Assembly (NCBI GenBank): GCA_964384945.1
Contig: CAYLMK010000018.1
Span: 1-64,000, forward strand
DNA from: S015-6 sp964384945
GTDB taxonomy: Bacteria > Desulfobacterota > DSWW01
DNA: 64,000 bases
Reading direction: 5' to 3'
Shown: positions 25,828 to 34,926 of the stretch, piece after piece
Layout of the letters: the number at the start of each line of letters is the position of its first letter
How positions within the stretch are numbered: the stretch's first letter is position 1
Made by a program: the position numbers and the translations under genes
The notes under the pieces: generated by a model
What the model was told of the DNA's origin: nothing
The model's database searches: none
Seen by the model: only the letters and a program-made list of their open reading frames with translations

Positions 25828-26625
25828 ATGGATAGTGTCCCGCTCTCCACGGAATTCCCTGTTCCTCAGATGCCGTTGCATCCCGTGAACGAAGTCGGCT
25901 TGACGGTTTACACGGTTTCGATGGTCGTTTTGTCGATAGCACTGTTTATCTGGTGGGGTGTATCAGGGGAGAGACGGGAGCACGGTTTCCTTCTACCCCT
26001 CGCTATGCTTGGGGGGGGCTTGGCAGCGTTACAGGAACCCATCCTGGACATCCTCGTTCTTGTCTATTACCCCGTTACCGACTATCTCGTCGCATTCAAG
26101 GCCTTCGGCCGCAATGTCCCGTGGATGGCACCCATTGGGTACATGTGGTATGTGGGCGGCCTCCCCTATCTCGTGTACCGACTGCTGGGGAAAGGGATTG
26201 GCGGCAAACAGCTCTGGTGGGTGTTCGTAGGTGTCATCGTCATCGATTGTGTGGCCATTACGGCAGCTTTCGTATGGACCGGAGTTGGTGGCTTCTACGG
26301 AAACCAGCCCTTCGACATATGGGGATACCCGTTTTGGTGGGCAGCGATTGACGGGGCACAGCCCCTCATGGGGGGGTTGGTCCTCTATTGGTTGGCTCCA
26401 CGGCTAAGGAGAGGCTGGCAGAAGGGTCTGGCGGCTGTGGCAATGCCGCCGTTGACGCTTGGCGCTGCGAGTGGCGCCGTCGTCTGGCCGGTCGCATTGG
26501 TCCTGAACACAAACCAATCGCCGTTCATCATGCACATTGGCGGAGCCGCAACCTTTGCACTCGGGAGTATCCTGGTGTGGGTGTGTGTGTTTCTTTCCGA
26601 AGTCGAGTCGAAATCAAGAGCCTGA
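25828..26625 (+). CDS. AveC-like multipass membrane protein (paralogue 1)
   Basis: A 265-residue protein with about seven transmembrane helices. It shares with six other proteins of the window the motifs EPxxDxL (EPILDIL near residue 70), FGRNVP followed by GYMWY (near residue 92), and an aromatic-Gly motif (FYGNQP near residue 155). This pattern matches my memory of the family annotated as spirocyclase AveC-like, in which AveC itself shapes a spiroketal in avermectin synthesis. An acid-base or isomerising enzyme acting on a membrane-dissolved lipid is possible. It follows the anchored SCP2 gene. Confidence 0.65.
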   Translation: MDSVPLSTEFPVPQMPLHPVNEVGLTVYTVSMVVLSIALFIWWGVSGERREHGFLLPLAMLGGGLAALQEPILDILVLVYYPVTDYLVAFKAFGRNVPWMAPIGYMWYVGGLPYLVYRLLGKGIGGKQLWWVFVGVIVIDCVAITAAFVWTGVGGFYGNQPFDIWGYPFWWAAIDGAQPLMGGLVLYWLAPRLRRGWQKGLAAVAMPPLTLGAASGAVVWPVALVLNTNQSPFIMHIGGAATFALGSILVWVCVFLSEVESKSRA

Positions 26626-26639
26626 AAGGAGAAGCCCAG

Positions 26640-27707
26640 ATGGCGATCAGAGTCATCCAATGGGGCCCAGGCGCTGTCGGAACCATCTGCCTGGAAGAGA
26701 TCCTGGCCCACCCGGATTTGGAACTCGTGGGCACCTTTTGTTATTCAAAGAAGAAGCATGGCGTGGATGTGGGAGATCTCATCGGCCAGCCCAAAACGGG
26801 TATCAAGGCCACCAGAGTGCTCGATGACATTCTGGCGCTGGATGCGGATGTGGTGCTTCATACCCCCCGGTATCAGCTATTCATGGAGGACGAAGACAAT
26901 CATGTGATCAAGCTGCTGGAATCAGGCAAGAATGTGATTTCCGTGCTCGATTACATCCATCCGGATTCCGTGGGTCAGGGATACGCAGGCGCAGACAGAC
27001 TCAACGAAGCCTGCCAGAAGGGACAATCCACCCTGTTTGGGGCCGGGCTCAATCCCGGCTACCTGACCGAACGGATTGTGCCGACTGCCATGAGCATTTG
27101 CACAAAAGTCCACTTCATTAGTATCACAGAGAATTATGACGCCAAGGATCACGAAGGGATCAGCCTTGCTGGTGTAGGGACCCCGCCGGAGGATTTCGAA
27201 GAAGGCGTTGTAAAGATGGCCCTGGATCACACGTATAAACAGGTCATATACCTGCTGGCCGAGCAAATGGGGATTACCCTGGATGCTGTGGAAGGTCGCC
27301 ATACAATCGTTACCGCCTACGACGACGACGAGTGTATCGACTGCCCTATACCGAAGGGCACGATCGCGGGCATACACTGGAATTTCGTGGGTATTCTAGA
27401 GGGCAGGGATTACATCGATTTCAGCCTCAAATGGATAGCTGCCGACAAGATTGCAGAGCCGGGGTGGACCAGACAGAGAGACGACCACTGGGTGATTGAT
27501 ATTCAGGGTGTGCCGAGCGTTCACCTGGAAATGGATCTTCTTCCGCCCGCAGGAATTGAGAAGCCGGATATTCCCATGGGGCCGCTCAAGCTCAACTATG
27601 GAGTGGCCAATGCGGCACTGCGCGCGATTCCGGAAGTGTTGGCAGCCCCCCCGGGAATCCTGAAGCCGCGCATATTCGCAACATACAACACGAGATACAT
27701 ACGTTAG
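26640..27707 (+). CDS. DapB-like NAD(P)-dependent oxidoreductase
   Basis: The 355-residue protein begins with the Rossmann motif VIQWGPGAVGTICL, as in dihydrodipicolinate reductase-like/2,4-diaminopentanoate dehydrogenase-type proteins, and continues with FGAGLNPGYLTERI, the conserved part of that family. Members in actinobacteria and proteobacteria are often found in lipid or steroid gene clusters with unknown substrates. ATG at 26640 follows AAAGGAG, 14 bases after the AveC-like stop. A reduction or oxidation of a carbonyl of the pathway is inferred. Confidence 0.8.
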   Translation: MAIRVIQWGPGAVGTICLEEILAHPDLELVGTFCYSKKKHGVDVGDLIGQPKTGIKATRVLDDILALDADVVLHTPRYQLFMEDEDNHVIKLLESGKNVISVLDYIHPDSVGQGYAGADRLNEACQKGQSTLFGAGLNPGYLTERIVPTAMSICTKVHFISITENYDAKDHEGISLAGVGTPPEDFEEGVVKMALDHTYKQVIYLLAEQMGITLDAVEGRHTIVTAYDDDECIDCPIPKGTIAGIHWNFVGILEGRDYIDFSLKWIAADKIAEPGWTRQRDDHWVIDIQGVPSVHLEMDLLPPAGIEKPDIPMGPLKLNYGVANAALRAIPEVLAAPPGILKPRIFATYNTRYIR

Positions 27708-27758
27708 GACTCATAAGGGATTTGTTTTTGTTTGATTTCGACGGAGGAGGATGAACCC

Positions 27759-28190
27759 ATGGCAGCCGTTTTCCCGAGTGATGAATGGATCAAGGAGGTG
27801 GGGAGCGCCAGTCAAAGAGACGAGGAACTGAAAGGTCTGATCAAAGGATTCGAAGGAACCTTCGTGTTCCAGGTGGAGCCTGAGGAGGGGTTTCTCGACA
27901 GAGATTTCTACCTTTATTTCAAATTGGATGAAGAAGGGGTCCATTCGGGGGCTGCGTTGTCATCTCTGGATGAAAAACCGGACATCGATTACGTCATTGC
28001 CGGCAAGTACTCCAAGTGGAAAGCAGTTCTCCAGCAGGACATAGATCCCATGAAGGCCCTGATGACGCGCAAGCTCTGGCTGGCAAAAGGGAAGATGATG
28101 AAGCTTCTGAAGAGCCAGAAGATGGCGCTGCGCCTCATCACGCTCTGCGCCGAGATGGAGGCGGGATTCATTGACGAGACCGACGGATAG
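27759..28190 (+). CDS. SCP2 sterol-binding-domain protein
   Basis: A 143-residue SCP2-type protein (FPSDEWIKEV, FVFQVEPEEGF, YVIAGKYSKWKAVLQQDIDPM, RKLWLAKGKMMKLL). It is the last gene of the plus-strand operon and faces the minus-strand operon across a 122-base gap. The start is set by GGAGGAGG upstream of 27759. The family binds sterols or acyl chains; it probably acts as a shuttle for the substrate. Confidence 0.8.
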   Translation: MAAVFPSDEWIKEVGSASQRDEELKGLIKGFEGTFVFQVEPEEGFLDRDFYLYFKLDEEGVHSGAALSSLDEKPDIDYVIAGKYSKWKAVLQQDIDPMKALMTRKLWLAKGKMMKLLKSQKMALRLITLCAEMEAGFIDETDG

Positions 28191-28312
28191 CAGGCTGCGA
28201 AGTTACTTCATATTTTCATTGTAACATATTGTTAATAAAATAAAATCGATACGGTCTAGAGAGCGAGTTAACGGAAAAGGGGCATGATTCATCGCGATGC
28301 GATTTGGTATGC

Positions 28313-29104
28313 CTAAGCTCTGGGCCTGCCGGATGCGATCTCTTCTGCGACCCAGTCTACGGAGAGCAGAGCCAGCGCAATCGTGCAGAGCACGCAGGGC
28401 AGGGTGATCCCCTTGTCCGGGCTGTTGATGGCGACCCAGGAAGGGAAGGCAAGCCCGGCCGAGACCACCACGATGATCACCAGCCCAAAGGGAATCCACA
28501 GAACCGTTCGAATTCCCTGAAAATGCGGACGAACGAGTATCATGCCGTAAGCAGGTACGACAAGAAGTGCCCCGTTCATGAAGAGCCACCACAGGGGAAG
28601 GGAGATGACACGAGGCCCGTGGTTGCCGTAGTAGTGATAGAGTCCAGCGTGCAGACAAATCTCCTCCAGGATCAGATCAAAGAGCAAGGCGGCGACAAAA
28701 AGAAGCCATACGAGCCAGGCTTTTCGAAAGCGTTCGAGATAGAGCATCGTTAGGTAAATACCCACCAACCAGAGCCCCCACCCGAAAAGCATGAAGGTGG
28801 GGATCTTGCGGTCCATCAGTTCAACCAGGCTCCATTGACCCTGCTCGGGATAGTAGAGCAAGCCGAGATGACAGAGCACAGGGTCCCAAAGCAGGGGGAT
28901 TAGAAAGGCGCCAAGCATAAGGAAGATGCCGGGGAGCCAGACCTCACGATCTCTTCCCCAGTTGACCAAAAGGAACACGACTGCGGCCACCAGGAGCAAC
29001 AGCATCGCCAGGTTGAGTACCGTCTGGGGCACTGCGGGCATGGCCGCATCGAAGGGGGGTATGGGGATACCTTCTCCCTGCAGGATCGCCGGTTGCGAAT
29101 CCAT
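28313..29104 (-). CDS. AveC-like multipass membrane protein (paralogue 2)
   Basis: This 263-residue protein has about seven transmembrane segments and the family pattern in a divergent form: WDPVLCHLG in place of EPxxDxLG, DRKIP near residue 105, and HYYGNHGP near residue 160. It is the last gene of the minus-strand series and ends opposite the plus-strand operon. A basic end (EEIASGRPRA) follows the last helix. Function unknown; grouped by layout and motif spacing with the other paralogues. Confidence 0.6.
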   Translation of the reverse strand: MDSQPAILQGEGIPIPPFDAAMPAVPQTVLNLAMLLLLVAAVVFLLVNWGRDREVWLPGIFLMLGAFLIPLLWDPVLCHLGLLYYPEQGQWSLVELMDRKIPTFMLFGWGLWLVGIYLTMLYLERFRKAWLVWLLFVAALLFDLILEEICLHAGLYHYYGNHGPRVISLPLWWLFMNGALLVVPAYGMILVRPHFQGIRTVLWIPFGLVIIVVVSAGLAFPSWVAINSPDKGITLPCVLCTIALALLSVDWVAEEIASGRPRA

Positions 29105-29137
29105 TCTACCTGCCTCCTTGGAGATCGACTCGCTTTC

Positions 29138-30358
29138 TTACCTTTCTTGAAGACTTTCCAGTGATTCGAGATCCACTATCGCCTGGCTGAAGCGACGGAT
29201 CATCTCGACTGAGACCTCCTCGGGCTGCATGTCGTTGGGCACGAACGCTGGAGGAGAGTAGGTGGGTGTCCACATAATCAGGGCTCCGAAAACCTGCTGG
29301 CGATATCTGAGCCAGGCCTCGTCAAAGGGGATCTTCTCGCCCGATAGTTCCTCGAATCGATTCAAATAGAGTTCAATGAGTTTCCGTTCCCACGCACGGC
29401 GGTCTTCGATGGGGAGCGTTGCCGTGATTGCATAAGCCACGTCTCGGGACCAATGTCCTTTGGCAATGCATTGCCAGTCCAACAATCCCATCTTCCCCTC
29501 CCCGGTCATGTACCAGTTTCCCAGATGCACGTCACAATGAATGATCGTGTGGGGCAGCTGGTCGTGGAGCCCGGTTGACTTGATGATCGCGGGCCAAATC
29601 TCGTTCCTGCGTCGGAGGAGTTCTTCCGGAATCACAGGCACTGCCTTTTCGAACCCCCGGTGGTGATACTTGTTCAGGTTCACTGTGGTGATCATGCGGC
29701 TGTGTTCCTGGACCCACGTGAGCAGATGGGCGAAGTCGGTGTTCAGCCTGGGGCTCTTGTAGTACGTGCCGTGCAGGGTGCCCAGCAGATGCACGACCTC
29801 TTCGGCCTGCTTTCTGGAAATCGGGGTTTGAGGGTTGCAGAAGGTCGCGTTCTTTGTCTCTACCAGGTCTTCGATCAGATGAATCGAGCGGCCCCGTCTC
29901 AGGTCATACGCCGAGTGATAGCCCAACGGTGCTTCGATATCGAGGTCCGGCCGAACGTATTTGTAGAAGTTGGCTTCTCCGGTCATGCTCTCGGTGACTG
30001 TGCCCGCAAGGCGGGTCATCAGATCCGGGGTGCCCTTTGCGAAGACACTGGCAGGAAGCCCTGCGCTTCTCCCAGCTTCGTTGTATTCGAGCAAGAACTG
30101 CCTGCGGGACGATGTGCCCTTGCTGCCTCTTCCCGGCCGTACGGAAAGGACCTTTGCGTCCGGAACGTTCTTGCAGAGGACGGCCTCGAACCATTTGGCC
30201 GTAACCGACTCGTAGTTGCACGGAATATCTTCGGTGGTCTCCGGTTTGGGTTTGGTCACTGCTTCATAGATCAGATACCCGCAAAGGCGAGCAGCGAGGC
30301 CCACAGTGCACAATGTATCGGCCAGAGTGGATCGGGAGGGTACCGCCGTTGCTTTCAT
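29138..30358 (-). CDS. Aminoglycoside-phosphotransferase-family (APH/ACAD10-type) kinase
   Basis: The 406-residue protein shows the APH/choline-kinase catalytic motif as TIIHCDVHLGNWY (HxDxxxxN) near residue 270 and the metal-binding DWQ in GLLDWQCIAKG. Bacterial relatives in lipid and steroid clusters are thought to phosphorylate a hydroxyl group, as in ACAD10/11 where phosphorylation of a hydroxyacyl group enables its removal. That role fits a pathway with hydroxylated lipids, but the substrate cannot be read from sequence. It lies between two AveC-like genes. Confidence 0.85.
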   Translation of the reverse strand: MKATAVPSRSTLADTLCTVGLAARLCGYLIYEAVTKPKPETTEDIPCNYESVTAKWFEAVLCKNVPDAKVLSVRPGRGSKGTSSRRQFLLEYNEAGRSAGLPASVFAKGTPDLMTRLAGTVTESMTGEANFYKYVRPDLDIEAPLGYHSAYDLRRGRSIHLIEDLVETKNATFCNPQTPISRKQAEEVVHLLGTLHGTYYKSPRLNTDFAHLLTWVQEHSRMITTVNLNKYHHRGFEKAVPVIPEELLRRRNEIWPAIIKSTGLHDQLPHTIIHCDVHLGNWYMTGEGKMGLLDWQCIAKGHWSRDVAYAITATLPIEDRRAWERKLIELYLNRFEELSGEKIPFDEAWLRYRQQVFGALIMWTPTYSPPAFVPNDMQPEEVSVEMIRRFSQAIVDLESLESLQER

Positions 30359-30406
30359 TTCTCCTGTCCAATACGAATCCCTGATCAGGCCAAAGAATGC
30401 TGATTC

Positions 30407-31233
30407 CTAAGGTTCGCCAGGTGTTCTCCGAGAAGTCCGTTTGCTGTCAATCCTCCGTTCCGTCACCTCTTCACCGATCTTCGCGCAAGCCCCGACGACG
30501 GACAGGACGAGCATTGCCGAGAGGATTCCTGCCAGCTCGACGACCCATTGAGGGGCATCGGAATTGATCGCCACGAGAAACGGCGCTCCCGTGCCAGTCC
30601 ACGCCCCAGTCGCGCCGACCAGGATAATCGGTATGATCAGGAACTCCACCCCTTCAAGTGCCGGAGCAGAAGATAGGCGATGGTCGCAGGCACGATGTTC
30701 ACCGTGGTGTTTATGAAGATCCATGACAGAGGCATGCCTCCCTTCCAGATCCACAGTGCCTGTTTCCCGAAATAGCCCCAGAGGCCGAAATGGATCGGCA
30801 GAATCTCGACGGCATAGAGGCACAGCATCAGCCAGAGGAAGGACTTCCATACGAAGCCGGACGTGAGTCTTCCCGCGTTCATGCGCGGGAAGAGCGCCAG
30901 AAGGGGAATGCCGAAGCCGATGCAGTAGAGAAACGCGATGTGCAAAGGGATCTTGCGGTCGAGGGCCTCAAAAAAAGGAATCTGCCCGATCTGCGGGTGT
31001 ACGGCATGGCCCAGGATGTCCCCTATGGGCTCCAGGAGGACGGCACAGAATCCGCCCACGACGAAGAGGACAGGCAGGAGCGTGTCGTGCCTCCTGCCCA
31101 TGACCACCCCGCACACGAGACAGATGACCGTGGTAACGGCGGTGAGAGAGAGGAAGACAATCTGTGCCGTTTGGGGCATTTCCAGCAAGGGGGAAGTGGG
31201 AACCGTCTGGTAGGTATAGAGCGCTTTCTCCAT
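30407..31233 (-). pseudogene. AveC-like membrane protein with a one-base frameshift (paralogue 3)
   Basis: Two frames combine to one AveC-like protein of about 275 residues. The first runs from ATG 31233 (MEKALYTYQTVPTSP) through EPIGDILG, LDRKIP and GYFGKQ to LLLRHLKGW and then stops at 30637. The other frame continues with GVEFLIIPIILVGATGAWTG to 30407. The shift lies at a run of four G on the coding strand (30649-30652); one more G would restore the frame. It may be a true inactivation, slippage in a homopolymer, or a sequencing error. Confidence 0.75.
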
Positions 31234-31293
31234 CTTTGTCTCCTTTGCACGCTGCTCTACCAGGGCCGGAAGGGAATCGGGCTGATGCGATGG

Positions 31294-32091
31294 TCAGGTT
31301 TCCAGCGTTTCGACGGCCTTCGGAAGTCCCACCTCCTCGCCGATGAACCAGACGACACCGGCAGAGAGAAGGATGGTGAGTGCCGCAGCAAGCCAGTCCA
31401 GGGCCAGGGGCACATCCGTGTGCAATGCGAAGTAAAGGGGGAAGCAGGTGCATGCGAACGATGCCGCCAGGGAGACGGAGGGAATGAAAAAGATCGCGAT
31501 CTCTTTTGCCACTCCCTTGCGTCCATAGGCGAGACTGAGGAGCCACCCGGCCACGATCGGGAAGGGGCCCATCCCGAGACAGCCGGAGAATCCGTGCAGG
31601 GGGCCGTCTCCATAATAGGTCCAGTTTCCGGTGGAGATGCCGAGGCGGTCGACCAGGACCACCGACACGAAGGTGACGATCGCAACCAGATACAGGATGT
31701 TCTTCCGGACGCCACTTTGTATGAGATGGGCCATGAAGTAAGGTGCAACCGCTACCCAGGCCATGTACCCGGGGAAGAGCATCAGGGGAATGTCGCGGCC
31801 GAAGGCCTCGAATTTAAGTGTATGGTTCGACGCATAGAAGATTTTTCCCAGAAGGTCGTAGATCGGCTCGTTGACCACGGCGAAGGCGGCGCCTCCGCAC
31901 AGCAGCAGCGGCACCACGTTACGCCGGCGGATCAGGGCAAAGGCGGCCCAGATGAGCGAGGCCGCCCCGAGGGCGCCGAACAGGAGGAGGGCCGGAAGGC
32001 CGTCTCCTGAAGCGGCGATCAGGTGTGTAGGGGCCGGTTCCACGTTCCGGAGGATTTGCAGAGTTTTTCCTGCCAGTGATTCTGTATCCAT
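31294..32091 (-). CDS. AveC-like multipass membrane protein (paralogue 4)
   Basis: A 265-residue protein with about seven transmembrane helices and clear motifs NEPIYDLLGKIFY, FGRDIP with FPGYMAW, and WTYYGDGP. The ATG at 32091 is preferred over a frame that continues to 32685, because that extension runs antiparallel through the neighbour and the start has GAGAGGA upstream. It is closely related to the next gene (32106), with long identical stretches, so the two are a tandem duplication. It lies 14 bases downstream of that gene. Confidence 0.7.
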   Translation of the reverse strand: MDTESLAGKTLQILRNVEPAPTHLIAASGDGLPALLLFGALGAASLIWAAFALIRRRNVVPLLLCGGAAFAVVNEPIYDLLGKIFYASNHTLKFEAFGRDIPLMLFPGYMAWVAVAPYFMAHLIQSGVRKNILYLVAIVTFVSVVLVDRLGISTGNWTYYGDGPLHGFSGCLGMGPFPIVAGWLLSLAYGRKGVAKEIAIFFIPSVSLAASFACTCFPLYFALHTDVPLALDWLAAALTILLSAGVVWFIGEEVGLPKAVETLET

Positions 32092-32105
32092 CTGTTGTCC
32101 TCTCT

Positions 32106-32876
32106 CTAGCTGCCCACTTCCTCGGCGATGAACCAGACCATACCGGCGCACAGAACAAGGGAGAGCCCCCCGAAGAGCAGGTCGGCGGTTTTGGGCAGAT
32201 CCGTATTCAAGGAAAAATAGATCGGAAAACAGGCACACGCGAATGCTGCTGCAAGGGAGACCGACGGTACGAAGAAGAGAGCTGCCTTCTGGAGAATTCC
32301 CCGGCGCTTGAGGGCGAGGGAAATCAACCAACCACAGATGATCGGAAAAGGTGCCATCCCCGGCGCCACCACGAGGAAACCCAGCGGAGGTTCTCCGTAG
32401 TACATCCAATTTCCCGTGCACGTGCCGATCGTCTCCACGACAAGGACCGAAACGAACGAGAGGAGGGCAATGCAGTACAGGGTTCGTTTTCGCACGCCGG
32501 TACGCATGAGATGGGCGACGAAGTAAGGGATGACCGCGACCCAGGCCATGTACCCGGGAAAGAGCATCATCGGAATGTCCCGGCCGTATGCCTCGAATTT
32601 CAGCTCGTGGTTCGAGGCATAGAAGATCTTTCCGAGCAGGTCGTAGATGGGCTCGTTGATGACGGCAAAGGCGGCACCCCCGCACAGCAGTAGAGGTATT
32701 ACGTTACGCTGGCGGAACAGGGAGACGGCGGCCCAGATGAGCGAGGCCGCCCCGAGGGCGCCGAACAGGAGGAGTGCGGGAAGACCGTCGCCGGGCGCGG
32801 CGATCATATGGGTCGGGGCCGCTTCGACGTTCCGGAGAATTTCGAGTCTGCCGGCTGAAATAGACATTGTGTCCAT
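32106..32876 (-). CDS. AveC-like multipass membrane protein (paralogue 5)
   Basis: A 256-residue membrane protein and tandem duplicate of the 31294 gene: NEPIYDLLGKIFY, YGRDIP with FPGYMAW, and WMYYGEPP. ATG 32876 is chosen over GTG 32888, since GGGTGG stands about 7 bases before it. The stretch ALLLFGALGAASLIWAA is identical in both copies, and the nucleotide sequence is also close, suggesting a recent duplication or gene conversion. Confidence 0.7.
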   Translation of the reverse strand: MDTMSISAGRLEILRNVEAAPTHMIAAPGDGLPALLLFGALGAASLIWAAVSLFRQRNVIPLLLCGGAAFAVINEPIYDLLGKIFYASNHELKFEAYGRDIPMMLFPGYMAWVAVIPYFVAHLMRTGVRKRTLYCIALLSFVSVLVVETIGTCTGNWMYYGEPPLGFLVVAPGMAPFPIICGWLISLALKRRGILQKAALFFVPSVSLAAAFACACFPIYFSLNTDLPKTADLLFGGLSLVLCAGMVWFIAEEVGS

Positions 32877-32898
32877 GTGTTGGTCCACCCAGGGTCTC

Positions 32899-33168
32899 TC
32901 AAAGGAAGACAGGCTTCTGCTCTTCGGCTTCCCTGTTTGTCCGGCCCGTAAGAGACGACCGCCAGCATCCCCTTACCACCATGACCGGCAGGTACAGCAG
33001 ACACGCCCAGGACAGGAGCCTGACAGCCCTCCAGAGTTCCTCGGGCCTGAGATACACGCTGATGGGCACGTATCCCATCAATTTGCCCTTGACGACCAGA
33101 TCGTCTCCCTTCTGCCGCAGGGAGCGAATGTCCATCACTTCCTCTCCATACATGTCGAAGATCTTCAA
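32899..33168 (-). CDS. Small protein with one hydrophobic segment (89 aa)
   Basis: The frame starts with TTG at 33168, 8 bases after GGAAGGAG; an internal ATG at 33153 is possible. The product has a beta-like N-terminal part (VMDIRSLRQKGDDLVVKGKL) and one hydrophobic segment (LLSWACLLYLPVMVV) near residues 51-65. It sits between the flavoprotein at 33199 and an AveC-like gene, with gaps of about 25 bases, so it is probably an operon member. Function unknown. Confidence 0.55.
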   Translation of the reverse strand: MKIFDMYGEEVMDIRSLRQKGDDLVVKGKLMGYVPISVYLRPEELWRAVRLLSWACLLYLPVMVVRGCWRSSLTGRTNREAEEQKPVFL

Positions 33169-33198
33169 GCTTCGGTCTCCTTCCTTCGCATTCGGGCC

Positions 33199-34779
33199 TT
33201 ATTTGCTGACCACATCCTCGAAGTCGATGCCCATGTCTTCCATCACGATTTGTACCGCGGCCCTGCCGCCGCCGGAGACCCCTCCGCCCGGATGAAATGC
33301 ATGACCACACATGTAGAGACCCTGGATCGGGGTTCTGTACTTTCCCAGCTCCGGAATGGGACGGTGCGCAAAGAGCTGGTACATGGTCATGGTCGGGCCG
33401 ACGAGGCTTCCGTTGACCAGGTTGGGGTTCCAGCGGACAAAGTCCATGGGCGTTTCAATGGCCATGTTGATGATGTTTTCCGGGCCCATATTCGTGCAGT
33501 ACTGCCGCATGCAGTGAAGGATCTTTTCCGCCTCTTGTTCCCTGATCTCATCCCACCTCTCCGGACCTCCGTCCTTCAGGAAGTAGGGCTGATACTGAAA
33601 CAGATACAGGCAGTGTTTGCCCTCCGGGGCCCTGCTGGGGTCGTGCAGCGTGGGGCAGACCACCAGAGGGCAGATGTGCTCCTGCGACATAGGCCGGGCG
33701 TATCTCAGCTCATCGAACTCGCGGCGGGTGTGTTCGAGCGTCGAGAGGGGCTCCTGGGCCGCGGTCCGGTTCATCTCCTCCCCGGCCTTCCACTTCGGTG
33801 CTTCCTTCAGGGCGAGGTGCAGCAGCAGGCCGCTGTAAGGCGAGTCGTGGATGTGATGAATCTTGTCCACTAGTTCTTCGGAGACCTCGAGGACCATCTT
33901 GGGGAAGACGAGCCTCGGGTCCAGGTTGGCCACCACGGCCCGGCGGGCTCCGATCTCTTCCCCGTCGGACAAAACCACGCTCTTTGCCCTGCCGCCCTGG
34001 ACCGTGATCTTCTTCACTTCGCTCCCGGTTCGAACCGTGCCGCCGTTGTCGCGGATGAAGGAGGTCAAGGCCTCCGAGAGCTTGCCCGAGCCGCCTTTGA
34101 GAAAGGCATAGGGCAGGCGATGAGCGAAGGGGATCAGAAGGGTGAGAAAGAGGCCGGTGCCCTTGTCCTCCGGCAGGCAGATGGGCTCGCTCACGAGCTT
34201 CAGCATGGCCGTCTTTGTCTTCTCGTGTTCGAAGTGCTGCAGGATGATGTCCCAGGCGCTCATGCCCATGTGGCGAAGGATCTCCTGTCCCTCCGGACTC
34301 TGGTCGAGCTGCGACATCAAGACGCCGTAGGGCGGAGGAGGCCTGAACATGTTCCCCATCAGCATGTCCAAGACCGGCAGGAACTTGAGGACCAGGCGGC
34401 GGTAGGCCTCGGCGTCCTTTTCAGAGAATTGGGCGATCGACTGGCAGGCCTTGTCCAGATCGGAATAGAAGAGCATGCAGGTGTCGTCCGGAAAGGCATT
34501 GGCAAAGGAGCCTTCCGGCCGGATGTATTCGAGGCCGTATTTCGATCGGAGTCCGAGTTCGTCATGCTTGATCAGGGGATTGGCCTGGATATAGGCATGC
34601 ACCGTGCCGCAGGGGTCGTGCCGGAAGCCCGGCGCCGTTAGCTCTCGGGTTGCGCAGGCTCCGCCGACGAAGTCCTGTCTTTCCAGCACGCACACGTCCA
34701 CCCCGGCCTTGGTCAGGTATGCGGCCAGGGTGAGCCCGTTGTGTCCTGCGCCCACGACGACGAGATCATGTTCTGCCAT
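33199..34779 (-). CDS. FAD-dependent oxidoreductase, PYROXD2/CrtI-like
   Basis: The 526-residue flavoprotein begins MAEHDLVVVGAGHNGLTLA (GxGxxG motif) with LERQDFVGGACATRE and ends with GLYMCGHAFHPGGGVSGGG. It belongs to the same GHNG group as the proteins at 21725 and 23391 on the other strand. The start at 34779 is set by the motif and AGGAGGG upstream. The final part contains a Gly-rich loop that binds FAD in phytoene desaturases. Within the minus-strand operon it is flanked by AveC-like genes, supporting a functional pairing of the two families. Confidence 0.87.
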   Translation of the reverse strand: MAEHDLVVVGAGHNGLTLAAYLTKAGVDVCVLERQDFVGGACATRELTAPGFRHDPCGTVHAYIQANPLIKHDELGLRSKYGLEYIRPEGSFANAFPDDTCMLFYSDLDKACQSIAQFSEKDAEAYRRLVLKFLPVLDMLMGNMFRPPPPYGVLMSQLDQSPEGQEILRHMGMSAWDIILQHFEHEKTKTAMLKLVSEPICLPEDKGTGLFLTLLIPFAHRLPYAFLKGGSGKLSEALTSFIRDNGGTVRTGSEVKKITVQGGRAKSVVLSDGEEIGARRAVVANLDPRLVFPKMVLEVSEELVDKIHHIHDSPYSGLLLHLALKEAPKWKAGEEMNRTAAQEPLSTLEHTRREFDELRYARPMSQEHICPLVVCPTLHDPSRAPEGKHCLYLFQYQPYFLKDGGPERWDEIREQEAEKILHCMRQYCTNMGPENIINMAIETPMDFVRWNPNLVNGSLVGPTMTMYQLFAHRPIPELGKYRTPIQGLYMCGHAFHPGGGVSGGGRAAVQIVMEDMGIDFEDVVSK

Positions 34780-34926
34780 ATCCGTTTCGTCCCTCCTTTT
34801 TGCCCTCCAGTATCGCAACCGGCTCGGACCTGCCGGGCGCTCCGGGTAGGATGGAGCAAGAGCCCACATGCGTGTAGCATGTTTTGCCAGGCCGTGCAGC
34901 GGTCGGAGGCGAATGCCTTCCTTTTG

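Noticed and set aside
28281..28313. A possible terminator hairpin (GGCAT...ATGCC) between the two convergent operons.
   Set aside because: The outer stem is only 5 bp with a 23-base loop, and there is no T-run, so it was not listed as a terminator.
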